Assembly: GCA_963828755.1 (NCBI GenBank) | Contig: CAWHFY010000010.1 | Span: forward strand, 1-64,000 | DNA: 64,000 nt | Direction of reading: 5' to 3' | From: WHSW01 sp963828755 | Lineage (GTDB): Bacteria; Actinomycetota; Thermoleophilia; Solirubrobacterales; 70-9 | Shown: in pieces, positions 15,835 to 25,169 of the stretch | Numbering within the stretch: the first letter of the stretch is position 1 | Layout of the letters: each line of letters starts with the position of its first letter | The notes under the pieces: model-generated | What the model was told of the DNA's origin: nothing | Database searches by the model: none | The model's input: only the letters and a program-made list of their open reading frames with translations | Position numbers and translations under genes: made by a program

Positions 15835-16660
15835 TCAGGCGCCGGCGAACTCGCGGATCAGGCCCGCCACCCGCTCCGGCCGGTCCTCGGAGACGAACGT
15901 GCGCGAATCCTCGATCCACTCGAGTCCGCGAGCCGGGGATGTCGCCGGCGAGCCGCTCGGCGAACCGCGAGCTGAAGAAGCGGTCCTCGATGGCCCAGGC
16001 GAGCATCGTCGGCCGCGCGAAGTCGCGCAGCCGCGCCGCCGCCTCGAGCGTGTAGCGCTTCGAGCATCGCCGCGCAGATCGGCGCGGGCGTCGCGGCGGA
16101 TTGCCTTGTCGCGGACGGCTCGAGCCATCCACCCGCGAGCACGCGGCCGGATCGGCCGCTTTGCGAGCCAGCCGAAGGCGAGCGGCCAGCGCCGATCTCG
16201 CCGGGATCCGCATCGAGTTCGGCGATCAGGCTGACGCCGCCCGGCATCCGCGCCAGTCGCGGCCTGCAGGTATCGGAACGCCGGACGGCAGGAAGTTCTC
16301 GTAGGCGTCGCAGGCGTCAGCACGAGCCGTCCGATCCGCTGGGGATGGCGCGGTGACGACGATCTGGCAGAGCGCACCGCCGGTGTCGTTTCCGATCAGG
16401 GTGACGTCGTCGATCTCGAGGGCGGCCACGAAGTCGGCGATCAGCTTCGCGAGCCCGGGAGGGGAGAGGTCGGCGCCGGGCTTCATCGGGGTGTGGTGCG
16501 AGCCGAGCGGCAGGTCGGGGACCACGCACCGCAGCGCGTCATCGAGCGTCGGGGTCACCTTGCGCCACAGGGTGCCGTCGACGAAGGCCCCATGGACGAA
16601 GACGACGCGGACCGTCGTCGGGCCCGGTCTCGCGGTATGCGACCTTCCCTGCTCGACGGT
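15835..16660 (-). pseudogene. alpha/beta-hydrolase pseudogene (multiple frameshifts)
   Basis: Pieces of one alpha/beta hydrolase lie in order but in different minus-strand frames. RVVFVHGAFVDGTLW (oxyanion segment) and DDVTLIGNDTGGALCQIVV (nucleophile elbow, Asp in place of Ser) share one frame. RHPQRIGRLVLT is in another, ACDAYENFLP is back in the first, and LAFGWLAKRP, PTMLAWAIEDRFFSSRFAERLAGDIPG and EWIEDSRTFVSEDRPERVAGLIREF alternate. GNDTGG resembles the dehalogenase/epoxide-hydrolase nucleophile. At least four frame changes in 800 bp mean the gene is dead unless the sequence here is very poor. Confidence 0.7.
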
Positions 16661-16679
16661 GACGGCACCGTCTCGGAGG

Positions 16680-17045
16680 GTCGGTTGAGACCTCTCGGGC
16701 GGAAGCCGGCGTAGCCGGATCCGGACGAACCGCGTGCCAGCGACCGAGGGCGCAGGGCGATCGCTCCGAGCAATTCGAGCGGGTCGAGGGTCGCGATCGC
16801 GCTCGACCGCGACCCCGTCACGCAGGGTGATCATGTCGACCGTGTGCAGGGTCACCGGTCGTCCGCCGACCCGGGCGCGGATCGCCAGCTTCGATCGGAC
16901 GCGGGACCGTCGCCGTCGGCCTCGGGCGCCGAGGCCGCACGAGCCGACCGCTGCCGTGGACGTCCGAGAGTGAGGTCGAGCGAGCGGCCGCGCGAACTGC
17001 TCGGGCGCAGACGTTCCGCCGTGCTCGACCACGTGCGCGACATCT
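16680..17045 (-). pseudogene. degraded remnant, possibly SnoaL/NTF2-like
   Basis: Minus-strand fragments GGRPVTLHTVDMITLRDG and LDPLELLGAIALRPRSLA, and a basic end RFVRIRLRRLPP, occur in sequence but in different frames. They resemble the C-terminal half of SnoaL/NTF2-like proteins of actinobacteria, where a strand ending in LRDG is followed by YFDP-type sequence. The N-terminal half is unrecognisable Arg-rich frame noise. It lies immediately upstream of the dead hydrolase and in the same direction, so both may have decayed together. The family call is tentative. Confidence 0.4.
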
Positions 17046-17104
17046 GCGGCTGGAGCGCCGGCGGATGCTCGTCTGACAGGCAGGGCTCGAAGTGATCGCT
17101 GCGT

Positions 17105-17253
17105 TACGGGTCGGCGTCAGGTCGGCGAGCGCCGGGATGCGAGGCGGCGAACGCCTCGACCCAGTCCGCAGCGCTCCTCGTCGCGGCCGCGGCGCTCGAT
17201 CAGGCGCCTCAACCGGCGCGCGACTCGCGGCTTCGCGTCGCTGCGCGTCACGC
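17105..17253 (-). pseudogene. short disrupted ORF
   Basis: From GTG 17253 the minus strand reads an Arg-rich helix (RRLRRLIERRGRDEER). After a shift near 17170 it continues ADWVEAFAASHPGARRPDADP to a stop at 17105. This is probably the end of a small or partial gene in the same decayed tract. The start region also resembles the intercistronic repeat found elsewhere in the window. Apart from this, 17046-17297 holds nothing I can identify. Confidence 0.25.
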
Positions 17254-17297
17254 GGGTAGCCTCAGCGCTGCTCGAGCGTCCAGGCCTTGCTGCCCGC

Positions 17298-18047
17298 TCA
17301 GTCGTGACCGTTCGCCGAGCGCGGCACGACGAGGACCGGGCAGGCGGCCGACCGCATCACGGCCCAGGAGACGTTGCCGACCAGCGCGTGGCGTAGCGGC
17401 CCGTAGCCGCGCGAACCGACGACCAGTAGGTCGAGGTCTCGCGAGTGCTCGACCAGGACCTCGGCCGGGTCGCCCTCGCCCTCGCCGATGGTGATCGTGA
17501 TCAGCTCCGCGTTCAGCTCCGCCGCGAGCGCCGCGGCGACGTCGCGGGCATGGCTCGCCTCCGAGCGCCCGTCGAAGCCGACCCCGATCGTCCGCAGCTG
17601 AAACTCCGAGTCCGCGCGGGTGGCGAATCCGCTCGGGGCGACGAGTACCGCGCAGGGGGCGCCGTGCAGAAGCCGCTCGGCGACGCTGCCCGGGACGACT
17701 CGCCCGAGCCCGTGGCGGTGGGTCGAGCCGAGCACGATCACGTCGGCGCGCTCGTCCTCGGCGAGCTCGTGCAGCGCCCGCGGGGCCGAGACGCCGCCGA
17801 CGACTCGGAGGCGAAAATCGGCGTTGCCGAGCTGGCGCGACGCTTCCGTCGTCAGCCGCTCCTCAGCCTCGGCGATCGCTCGCTCATAGGCGTGCGCGGG
17901 GGTCGCGAGCGGGTCGAGCTCGAGTGCCACGCAGAGGACGAGCCCGGCGCCCTCGACCGCCGCGAGCGCCGCCGCGAGGCCGAGCGCGTCGGCGCCGCTC
18001 TCACGTCCGTCATAGCCGACGAGGATCGTGCGGTAGAGGGGACTCAC
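17298..18047 (-). CDS. universal stress protein, two UspA domains
   Basis: 249-aa tandem USP. Domain 1 (1-~145) begins TILVGYDGRESGADAL and contains VIVLGSTHRHGLGRVVPGSV. Domain 2 (~150-249) begins IGVGFDGRSEA and contains LLVVGSRGYGPLRHALVGNV, ending CPVLVVP. The G-2x-G-9x-G(S/N)-type ATP-binding loops are recognisable in both. Domain 2 is shorter than usual, about 95 residues. The GTG start has TATGCT 6 nt upstream and no Shine-Dalgarno (leaderless). Divergent from rpmE. The role is general stress survival and no specific partner is evident. Confidence 0.9.
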   Translation of the reverse strand: MSPLYRTILVGYDGRESGADALGLAAALAAVEGAGLVLCVALELDPLATPAHAYERAIAEAEERLTTEASRQLGNADFRLRVVGGVSAPRALHELAEDERADVIVLGSTHRHGLGRVVPGSVAERLLHGAPCAVLVAPSGFATRADSEFQLRTIGVGFDGRSEASHARDVAAALAAELNAELITITIGEGEGDPAEVLVEHSRDLDLLVVGSRGYGPLRHALVGNVSWAVMRSAACPVLVVPRSANGHD

Positions 18048-18105
18048 CGGCGCAGCATATGGCGCTGTGGCTCGACCTCACGGGGCGCCGCTAGAATTCA
18101 CCTCG

Positions 18106-18315
18106 ATGAAGACCGGGATCCACCCCGAATACGGACTCTCCCACGTGCGCTGCTCGTGCGGCAACGAGTTCTACACGCGCTCGACGAACCCAGAGATGCA
18201 CGTCGAGATCTGCTCCGCCTGCCATCCGTTCTACACCGGCAAGCAGAAGCTGGTCGACACCGGCGGCCGGGTCGAGCGCTTCCGTCGCCGGGCGGCGCGC
18301 AGCAAGCAAAGCTGA
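18106..18315 (+). CDS. rpmE: 50S ribosomal protein L31
   Basis: 69-aa L31 of the zinc-binding type. The cysteines in RCSCGNEF and EICSACHPF form the expected CxC...CxxC set, so this is the zinc-replete paralogue. It opens MKTGIHPEYG and ends in a basic tail. The start is ATG 18106, with TAGAAT 8 nt upstream and no Shine-Dalgarno. It heads the rpmE-DUF1385-prfA-prmC-sua5 gene order, an arrangement found in many Gram-positive bacteria. Confidence 0.96.
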   Translation: MKTGIHPEYGLSHVRCSCGNEFYTRSTNPEMHVEICSACHPFYTGKQKLVDTGGRVERFRRRAARSKQS

Positions 18316-18329
18316 GCGGCGGCGCGTTG

Positions 18330-19349
18330 ATGAGCGCCGGGGGCGGTCCCGACATCGACGTCACCCGGATGCCTGACGGCATGCCGGTGGCCTCCAAGGA
18401 CGCGCCCGTCGGCGGTCAGGCCGTGCTCGAGGGCGTGATGATGCGCGGCGTCTCGACCTGGGCGGTCGCGGTGCGCAAGCCCGGCCCCGAGGGCGAAAAT
18501 GGCGCCGGGCCGGCGGTCGGCGAGATCGAGGTCACCTCGGAGCCGGTCGTCTCGTGGGCCAAGCGTCATCGGATCCTGCGACTACCGGTCATCCGCGGCG
18601 TCGTCGCGCTCGCCGAGTCGCTGAAGATCGGCTTTCGGGCGCTGGCGATCTCCGCCAACGCGCAGCTGGTCGAGGAGGACGGCGACGAGCCCGAGCCGAT
18701 CGGCGGCTTCACCTGGGGCCTGACGATCTTCTTCTCGCTCGCGCTCGCGATCGGCCTCTTCTTCGTCGTCCCGGTCGGGCTCACGAGCCTGATCAAGGAC
18801 CAGCTCGGCTCGTCGCTGCTGTTCTGGTTGATCGAGGGGGTTCTGCGAACGGCGATCTTCATCGGCTACATCGTCGCGATCAGCCGCCTGCCCGACCTGC
18901 GCCGCGTGTTCGAGTACCACGGCGCCGAGCACAAGACGATCTCCTGTTACGAGGCCGGCGACCGGTTGGTGCCGGCCCGCGCCGAGACCTACTCCCGCCT
19001 GCACCCGCGCTGCGGGACGAGCTTCCTGCTGATCGTGATGGTGCTCGCGATCTTCGTCTTCGCCCCGATCGGCCTGCCCGAGTGGTACTGGCTGCTCGCC
19101 TCGCGGATCCTCGGCATCCCGCTGATCGCCGGCCTCTCCTACGAGGTGATCAAGTGGGCGGGCAAGAACCGCCGCAAGGGCTGGGTGCGGACGCTGATGT
19201 GGCCCGGGCTCATGCTTCAGAACCTGACCACGCGCGAACCCGACCGCGAGCAGCTCGCGGTCGCGATCGCGGCGCTCGAGGCGGTGCTCGCGGTCGAGAA
19301 TCCCGCCGAGGAGGCCCGCGACCGCGACGTGATCGAGATCGTCGCCTAG
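18330..19349 (+). CDS. DUF1385 integral membrane protein
   Basis: 339-aa member of DUF1385. The family hallmarks are VGGQAVLEGVMMRG near the N-terminus, LPVIRGVVAL, the HGAEHKTISCYEAG segment and HPRCGTSFL. Three or more transmembrane segments are visible (TIFFSLALAIGLFFVVPVGL, LLIVMVLAIFVFAPIGL and one between). The conserved His/Glu/Cys residues suggest metal binding or catalysis, but function is unknown. It sits between rpmE and prfA, 14 bp after the former. Confidence 0.9.
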   Translation: MSAGGGPDIDVTRMPDGMPVASKDAPVGGQAVLEGVMMRGVSTWAVAVRKPGPEGENGAGPAVGEIEVTSEPVVSWAKRHRILRLPVIRGVVALAESLKIGFRALAISANAQLVEEDGDEPEPIGGFTWGLTIFFSLALAIGLFFVVPVGLTSLIKDQLGSSLLFWLIEGVLRTAIFIGYIVAISRLPDLRRVFEYHGAEHKTISCYEAGDRLVPARAETYSRLHPRCGTSFLLIVMVLAIFVFAPIGLPEWYWLLASRILGIPLIAGLSYEVIKWAGKNRRKGWVRTLMWPGLMLQNLTTREPDREQLAVAIAALEAVLAVENPAEEARDRDVIEIVA

Positions 19350-19398
19350 CGCCGGCGCGCGGCCAGGCGGGCCGCATCGCGCGCGATAGCCTCAGCGC

Positions 19399-20483
<1,085 letters not shown>

Positions 20484-20487
<4 letters not shown>

Positions 20488-21323
20488 GCGGACCCGCCGT
20501 CGCCGGCAGCGTCGCGTCGGCGCTCGGGTCGGCGGTCGACGCGCTCGCGGCGGCCGGGGTCGAGAGCCCGCGCCTCGACGCGGAGCTGCTGCTCGAACGG
20601 GCGACCGGCCACGACCGCGCGCGGCTCGTCGCCAACCCCGAGGCCGGGGTCGAGGCGGGGGCTGCGCGCGAGTTCGGGGCGATGGTCCGGCGACGCTTGC
20701 GGCGCGAGCCGATCGCCTACATCCTCGGCTCGAAGGGGTTTCGACGGATCGAGCTCGAGGTCGACCGCCGGGTCCTGATCCCGCGACCGGAGACCGAGTT
20801 GCTGGTCGAGTTGGCGCTCGAGCTCGAGCCGGCGACCGTGCTCGACGTCGGCACCGGCTCAGGGGCGATCGCGCTCGCGATCGCCGACGAGCTGCCCGGC
20901 GCGGCGATCGTCGCGACCGACACCTCGCTCGACGCGCTCGCGGTCGCGAAGGCGAACCGCGATCGCCTCGGGCTCACCGAGCGGGTGCGGCTCTCCTACG
21001 GGACGCTCGAGCCGGGGAGCTTCGACCTGATCGTCGCCAACCTGCCGTACGTCAGCGAGGACGAGTGGGGATCGCTCGCGCGCGAGATCCGCGAGCACGA
21101 GCCACGCGAGGCCCTGGTCAGCGGGCCGACCGGCCTGGAGGCGATCGAGGGCCTGCTCGCCGAGCTCTCGGTCGGGCTGGAGCTGCCGCGGGCGATCGGA
21201 CTCGAGCTCGGCCTCGACCAGGCGCTGAGCGTGGCCGAGCTCGTCCGCCGGACCGGATTCGAGCGGATCGAGATCCGCCCCGACCTAGCCGGGATCGACC
21301 GGGTGGTCGTCGCGTGGATGTGA
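20484..21323 (+). CDS. prmC: release factor glutamine methyltransferase
   Basis: 279-aa PrmC/HemK, which methylates the GGQ glutamine of release factors with SAM. The SAM fold shows VLDVGTGSGAIALAIA, and the substrate motif is Asn186-Leu-Pro-Tyr189 (VANLPY), a variant of NPPY. An N-terminal helical domain precedes it. It overlaps prfA by 4 bp. Its stop codon is the first triplet of the intercistronic repeat that leads into sua5. Confidence 0.95.
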
Positions 21324-21376
21324 GGCGGAGCGGAGCGACGCCGAGCCGCGTCGCCGTTGAGGCGCTTGACGTGAGC
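21321..21376 (+). repeat. intercistronic stop-to-start element, copy 1 (prmC/sua5)
   Basis: The element starts at the prmC TGA and runs through GGCGGAG, a fold-back GCGACGC/GCGTCGC, then CGCC-GTTGAGG and 8 nt, and ends on GTGAGC, the likely sua5 start (GTG 21371). The order of modules is the same as in the copies at 28258 and 41065. The middle is 5 bp shorter and has its own complementary arms. Confidence 0.6.
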
Positions 21377-21973
21377 GAGGCCCGCGGCGCGCTCGAGCGC
21401 TGCGTGTTCGACGGCGGGGTGGCGCTGTTTCCCGCGGACGGGCTCTACGGGCTCGCGTGCGACCCGACCCGCGCCGACGCGATCGAGCGCATCCACCGGA
21501 TCAAGGGTCGTGACGACGGCAAGCCGTCGGCGGTCATGTACTTCTCGCCGCTGGCGATGCGCGAGCTGGTCGCAGGCCTCGGTCCGCGGACGCGCGATGC
21601 GCTCGGAGCGCTCCTCCCCGGCCCGGTCACCCTGGTGATCGCGAACCCCGAGCACCGCTACCCCCTCGCCTGTCGCGAGGATCCCGAGCGCCTCGGCGTG
21701 CGCCTGATCGAGGGGCCGCTGGCCGGCACCGCGTGCGCCATCTTCCAGACCTCGGCGAACCGCTCCGGCGAGCCGGCGCCCGCCCGCTACGAGGACGTCG
21801 ACCCGAGGATCGTTGCGGCGGTCGACCTCGCGATCGACGGTGGCGCGCTGGCCGGGGCGCCGTCGACGGTGGTCGACGTGACCGCGATCGAGTCCGGCGG
21901 CGAGCCGCTGATCCTGCGCGAGGGCGCCCTCCCCGCCGCGGTGGCGCTCGAGCGCCTCGGGGCGGCTACGTGA
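21371..21973 (+). CDS. threonylcarbamoyl-AMP synthase (Sua5/YrdC family)
   Basis: YrdC-fold protein of about 200 aa that makes threonylcarbamoyl-AMP for the t6A37 tRNA modification. The motifs are VALFPADGLYGLACDP, RIKGRDDGKP (KxR) and IFQTSANRSGEP (SAN). I place the start at GTG 21371, which follows GTTGAGG at a good distance and stands where the repeat puts starts elsewhere. GTG 21320 (GTGA overlap with prmC) would add 17 residues encoded by the repeat itself. Linked to prfA and prmC in a translation-fidelity run. The stop overlaps the RNase gene by 4 bp. Confidence 0.9.
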   Translation: MSEARGALERCVFDGGVALFPADGLYGLACDPTRADAIERIHRIKGRDDGKPSAVMYFSPLAMRELVAGLGPRTRDALGALLPGPVTLVIANPEHRYPLACREDPERLGVRLIEGPLAGTACAIFQTSANRSGEPAPARYEDVDPRIVAAVDLAIDGGALAGAPSTVVDVTAIESGGEPLILREGALPAAVALERLGAAT

Positions 21974-22375
21974 GGATTCGGGCCCTCGCGCTCGCGCTCG
22001 CCCTGCTGCTCGTCGCCGGCTGCGGCGGCGACGATGAACCGCGGGCACTCACCGGCGGCTCGCCGGCGACCTCGACCGAGGCCGCGACCTCGACCGCGAT
22101 CGGAGGGCGAGGAGGGCGCCGCGATCGCCGCCGTGCTCGCCCGGATCGCCGCCGGGGATCCGAGCCCGTACTCGGAGGATGGGAGCACGTTCCAGAACCG
22201 CGAGGGGCTCTTGCCCGACGAGCCGCTCGGCTACTACCGCGAGTACACGGTCGAGACCCCCGGCTCGCCCGACCGCGGCGCCCGCCGGCTCGTGATCGGC
22301 TCCGGCGGCGAGACTTACTACACCGACGACCACTACGCCTCGTTCGAGCGCATCGACCCGGAGGACTACCAGTGA
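21970..22375 (+). CDS. RNase Sa/N1-type guanyl ribonuclease lipoprotein, frameshifted
   Basis: GTG 21970 opens a lipoprotein signal (ALALALALLLVAGC, lipobox VAGC). After a Thr/Ser-rich linker the frame slips near 22100 (one extra base). The next frame gives a close match to Streptomyces RNase Sa: PYSEDGSTFQNREG, then YYREYTV (catalytic Glu), DRGARRL (catalytic Arg) and YYTDDHYASF (catalytic His). It is predicted to be an extracytoplasmic, membrane-anchored guanyl-specific RNase. It overlaps sua5 upstream and the barstar-like gene downstream by 4 bp each. The indel may be a sequencing error, because the catalytic part is fully conserved. Confidence 0.8.
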
Positions 22376-22752
22376 CCCTGTCGCCAGCGCAGCTACAGAC
22401 CCCGAGCCCGGTCTGCGTCCACTTCGCCGCTGCGGCGCCGAAGCCCGAGCCGCCCGTGCACCTGGCCGAGCTCGACGGCGCCGCGATCCACGATCACGAC
22501 GAGCTCATGGACGCATTCGCCGTGGCGCTCTCGTTCCCGGACTACTTCGGCCGCAACTGGGACGCGCTCGACGAGTGCCTTCGCGATCTGAGCTGGATCG
22601 GTGCCCCCGGCTACGCGGTCGTGATCCGCGGGGCCGGGCACCTCTGGCAGGCGCATCCCCGACTTGCCGGGAATCTGGTCGAGAGCTGGCTGCTGTGCGC
22701 AGCGTCGTGGAGCGACCGCGACACGGCCTTCCATCTCGTCTTCGAGTGGTAG
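22372..22752 (+). CDS. barstar-family ribonuclease inhibitor
   Basis: 126-aa barstar-like protein. The diagnostic segment is FPDYFGRNWDALDECLRDLSW, preceded by LAELDGAAIHDHDELMDAF and followed by a short helix with WSDRDTAFHLVF. Barstar-type proteins bind barnase/RNase Sa-type enzymes in the cytoplasm and block them. GTG 22372 overlaps the RNase stop (GTGA), so enzyme and inhibitor are made together. The pair most likely keeps the cell safe from its own secreted RNase. Confidence 0.9.
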   Translation: MTLSPAQLQTPSPVCVHFAAAAPKPEPPVHLAELDGAAIHDHDELMDAFAVALSFPDYFGRNWDALDECLRDLSWIGAPGYAVVIRGAGHLWQAHPRLAGNLVESWLLCAASWSDRDTAFHLVFEW

Positions 22753-22755
22753 CGC

Positions 22756-23145
22756 TCAGACGGCGGCCCGGGCGGCCGCGAGCGTGAGGAAGAACTCCAG
22801 CCGGTAGAGCTTGCCGTCGCGCGCGGTGGCGAGCCCGACGGCGCGCTGGTCGGTCTCGATCCCGCTCGTGCGCCCGCGCGTGTGGATGACGAACTCGAGG
22901 ATCACGCGGCCGTCGCCGACCGGGTGGACCCGCTCGGTCTCGAGCCGGACCCATTCCATCACCTCGAGGAACGACTCCCACCAGCGGCGCACGCCCTCCG
23001 GCCCGCGATAGACGTCCGGCTCGCTGGCGATCGCGGCCGGGGTGACCATCTCGAACTCGTCGTCGACGAGCTCGAGCGCCTGCTCGTAGGTGTCGGAGTC
23101 GAGCAACCGGAACGTCTCGACGATGGCCTCGGCGTCACTCGCCAT
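22756..23145 (-). CDS. SnoaL/NTF2-like protein
   Basis: 129-aa NTF2-fold protein. An N-terminal helix pair (EAIVETFRLLDSDTYEQALELV) is followed by DDEFEMVTPA, RGPEGVRRWWESFLEVM, then strands ending in the GLATARDGKLYRLEFF pattern usual for SnoaL-like proteins. I start at ATG 23145, since upstream codons are Pro/Arg-rich noise. Convergent with barstar (4-bp gap) and divergent from glyA. The family includes cyclases, isomerases and non-catalytic binders, and the function is unknown. Confidence 0.8.
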   Translation of the reverse strand: MASDAEAIVETFRLLDSDTYEQALELVDDEFEMVTPAAIASEPDVYRGPEGVRRWWESFLEVMEWVRLETERVHPVGDGRVILEFVIHTRGRTSGIETDQRAVGLATARDGKLYRLEFFLTLAAARAAV

Positions 23146-23186
23146 CGCCGAAGTATCGCCGGGGGGCGGTGGTATCGTCGGCCTCG

Positions 23187-24474
23187 ATGACGCTCGAGCT
23201 CCCGGACGACTTCCAGACCGCCCCGCTGGCCGAGGTGGATCCCGAGATCGCACAGGTCCTGCAGCGCGAGCTGGAGCGCCAGCAGAACACGCTCGAGATG
23301 ATCGCCTCGGAGAACTTTGTTCCCCAGGCGGTGCTCGACGCAGCCGGCTCGGTGCTCACCAACAAGTACGCGGAGGGCTATCCCGGGAAGCGCTACTACG
23401 GCGGCTGCGAGGAGGTCGACGTCGCCGAAAACCTGGCGATCGATCGGGCCAAGGAGCTCTTCGGCGCCGAGCACGCGAACGTCCAGGCGCACGCCGGCGC
23501 CCAGGCCAACAACGCCGCCTACATGGCGATGCTCGAGCCCGGCGACACGATCATGGGGATGGCCCTCGATCACGGCGGGCATCTCAGCCACGGAATGAAG
23601 CTCAACGTGTCCGGGAAGCTCTACGCGGTCGTCCCGTACCACGTGCGGCGCGAGGACTATCTGGTCGACATGGACGAGGTCGAGCGGCTCGCCACCGAAC
23701 ACCGGCCGAAGGTGATCATCGCCGGCTGGTCGGCCTATCCGCGGCAGCTCGACTTCGCCGCCTTCCGGGAGATCGCCGATTCGGTCGGGGCCCGCCTGAT
23801 GGTCGACATGGCGCACTTCGCCGGACTGGTCGCGGCGGGTGAGCACCCGAACCCGGTCGAGCACGCGGACGTGGTCACGACGACGATCCACAAGACTCTC
23901 TGCGGGCCGCGCAGCGGGATGATCCTGTGCCGCGAGGAGCTCGCCAAGGACGTCAACCGCTCGATCTTCCCCGGCCAGCAGGGCGGGCCGCTGATGCACA
24001 TCATCGCCGCCAAGGCGGTGGCGCTCGGAATCGCTCAGACGGAGCCGTTCCGCGCCCGCCAGCGTCAGACGGTCGCCAATGCCCGCGCGTTCGCCGCCGA
24101 GCTGATCGCCAACGGGGTCGAGTGTGCTGACCGGGGGCACCGACGTCCACCTCGTGCTCGTCGACCTCGGCCCGACCGGGCTCGACGGCAAGGAGGGCGA
24201 GGAACGCCTCGAGGCGGTCGGGATCACCGTCAATCGCAACGCGATCCCGTTCGACGAGCGCCCGCCGATGAACCCGTCGGGGTTGCGGATCGGAACCCCG
24301 GCGCTGACCACCCGCGGCCTGGTCGAGGACGACATGCGCGAGATCGCCCAGGTGATCGCGATCGCGCTCTCGGACCGGTTCGAGTCCGAGCGCGAGGCGC
24401 TGGGGGAGCGGACACGCTCCCTGATGGAGCGCTATCCGCTGTATCCCCAGCTGGCCGCCACTGCGGCGGCCTGA
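23187..24474 (+). CDS. glyA: serine hydroxymethyltransferase, frameshifted
   Basis: PLP enzyme converting serine and tetrahydrofolate to glycine and methylene-THF. The N-terminal part shows TLEMIASENFV, NKYAEGYPGKRYYGG, AHAGAQANNAAYMA and the PLP lysine in TTIHKTLCGPRSG. Near 24121-24126 one extra base shifts the frame. The remainder continues as LTGGTDVHLVLVDL through NRNAIPFDERPPMNPSGLRIGTPALTTRG to the stop at 24474. Both halves are conserved, so the indel is probably an error or very recent. TATCGT lies 8 nt before the ATG (leaderless). Confidence 0.9.
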
Positions 24475-24487
24475 CGCTCCTACGCGG

Positions 24488-25093
24488 TTACTGGACCACC
24501 CCGGCCCAGAGGCCGGCGTTGGTGAACGTCGCGGTGCCACCGCCCGGGTTGCTGTAACGCAGCTGGAACGTGTACTTGCCCGGGTTGATCGGCGAGAAGA
24601 CCAGGAAGCCGCCCCGGGTCGGGTTCGAGACGCCGCCGGTGTCGCCCGCGCCCGGGACCGTGTACCGGATCTGCGGATCGGAGCCGTTGAAGCTCATGAT
24701 CGGCGGGCTGTTGGGCAGCAGCGTCGGCTCGTACAGGTGCACTTGGGCGAGCGCGTTCTGACCGCCGCCGGTGAGCTGGCCGGTGACGCGGGCGTAGACG
24801 GCGACGAGGCCGGTCTCCGGCACCTTCACGGTGACCGTCGGGCCGCCGAGGTCGGTCGGCGTGCCTGCGGCGGTTGCGAACGGGCCCGGGACCCCCTGGG
24901 TCTTGAACAGGTTGAGCGACGGCGGCTGCACCGACAGCTTGTGCAGGTCCGACGCCTTGACCGCGCCCGGCGCGATGTCGTTCGACTTGACCGAGTTCTT
25001 GCCCTGAAGGGCGACGGCCGAGCCGGTGAGCCCGACGATCAGCGCGCAGATCGCCACCAGCATCGCCGGCGAGGGCAGTTTCCTGAGACGCAT
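24488..25093 (-). CDS. secreted protein with Thermoleophilia-type N-terminus
   Basis: 201-aa exported protein. After a short basic start (MRLRKLPSPAM) a hydrophobic signal segment LVAICALIVGLTGSAVAL leads into GKNSVKSNDIAPGAVKASDL. I know this signal-plus-linker pattern from many paralogous secreted proteins of Solirubrobacter/Conexibacter relatives. The rest is a beta-rich domain of about 130 residues with VAVYARVTGQLTG and GKYTFQLRYSNPGGG. The AAGGGAGG Shine-Dalgarno sequence lies 5 nt from the ATG. Function unknown, perhaps a surface structural protein. Confidence 0.75.
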   Translation of the reverse strand: MRLRKLPSPAMLVAICALIVGLTGSAVALQGKNSVKSNDIAPGAVKASDLHKLSVQPPSLNLFKTQGVPGPFATAAGTPTDLGGPTVTVKVPETGLVAVYARVTGQLTGGGQNALAQVHLYEPTLLPNSPPIMSFNGSDPQIRYTVPGAGDTGGVSNPTRGGFLVFSPINPGKYTFQLRYSNPGGGTATFTNAGLWAGVVQ

Positions 25094-25169
25094 TTGAGCC
25101 TCCCTTATGGAGTCGTTGACGCCCCCCACCGGTCAAACCCATCGAGCGGGCCGTAAGTTTCGGCAGCCG

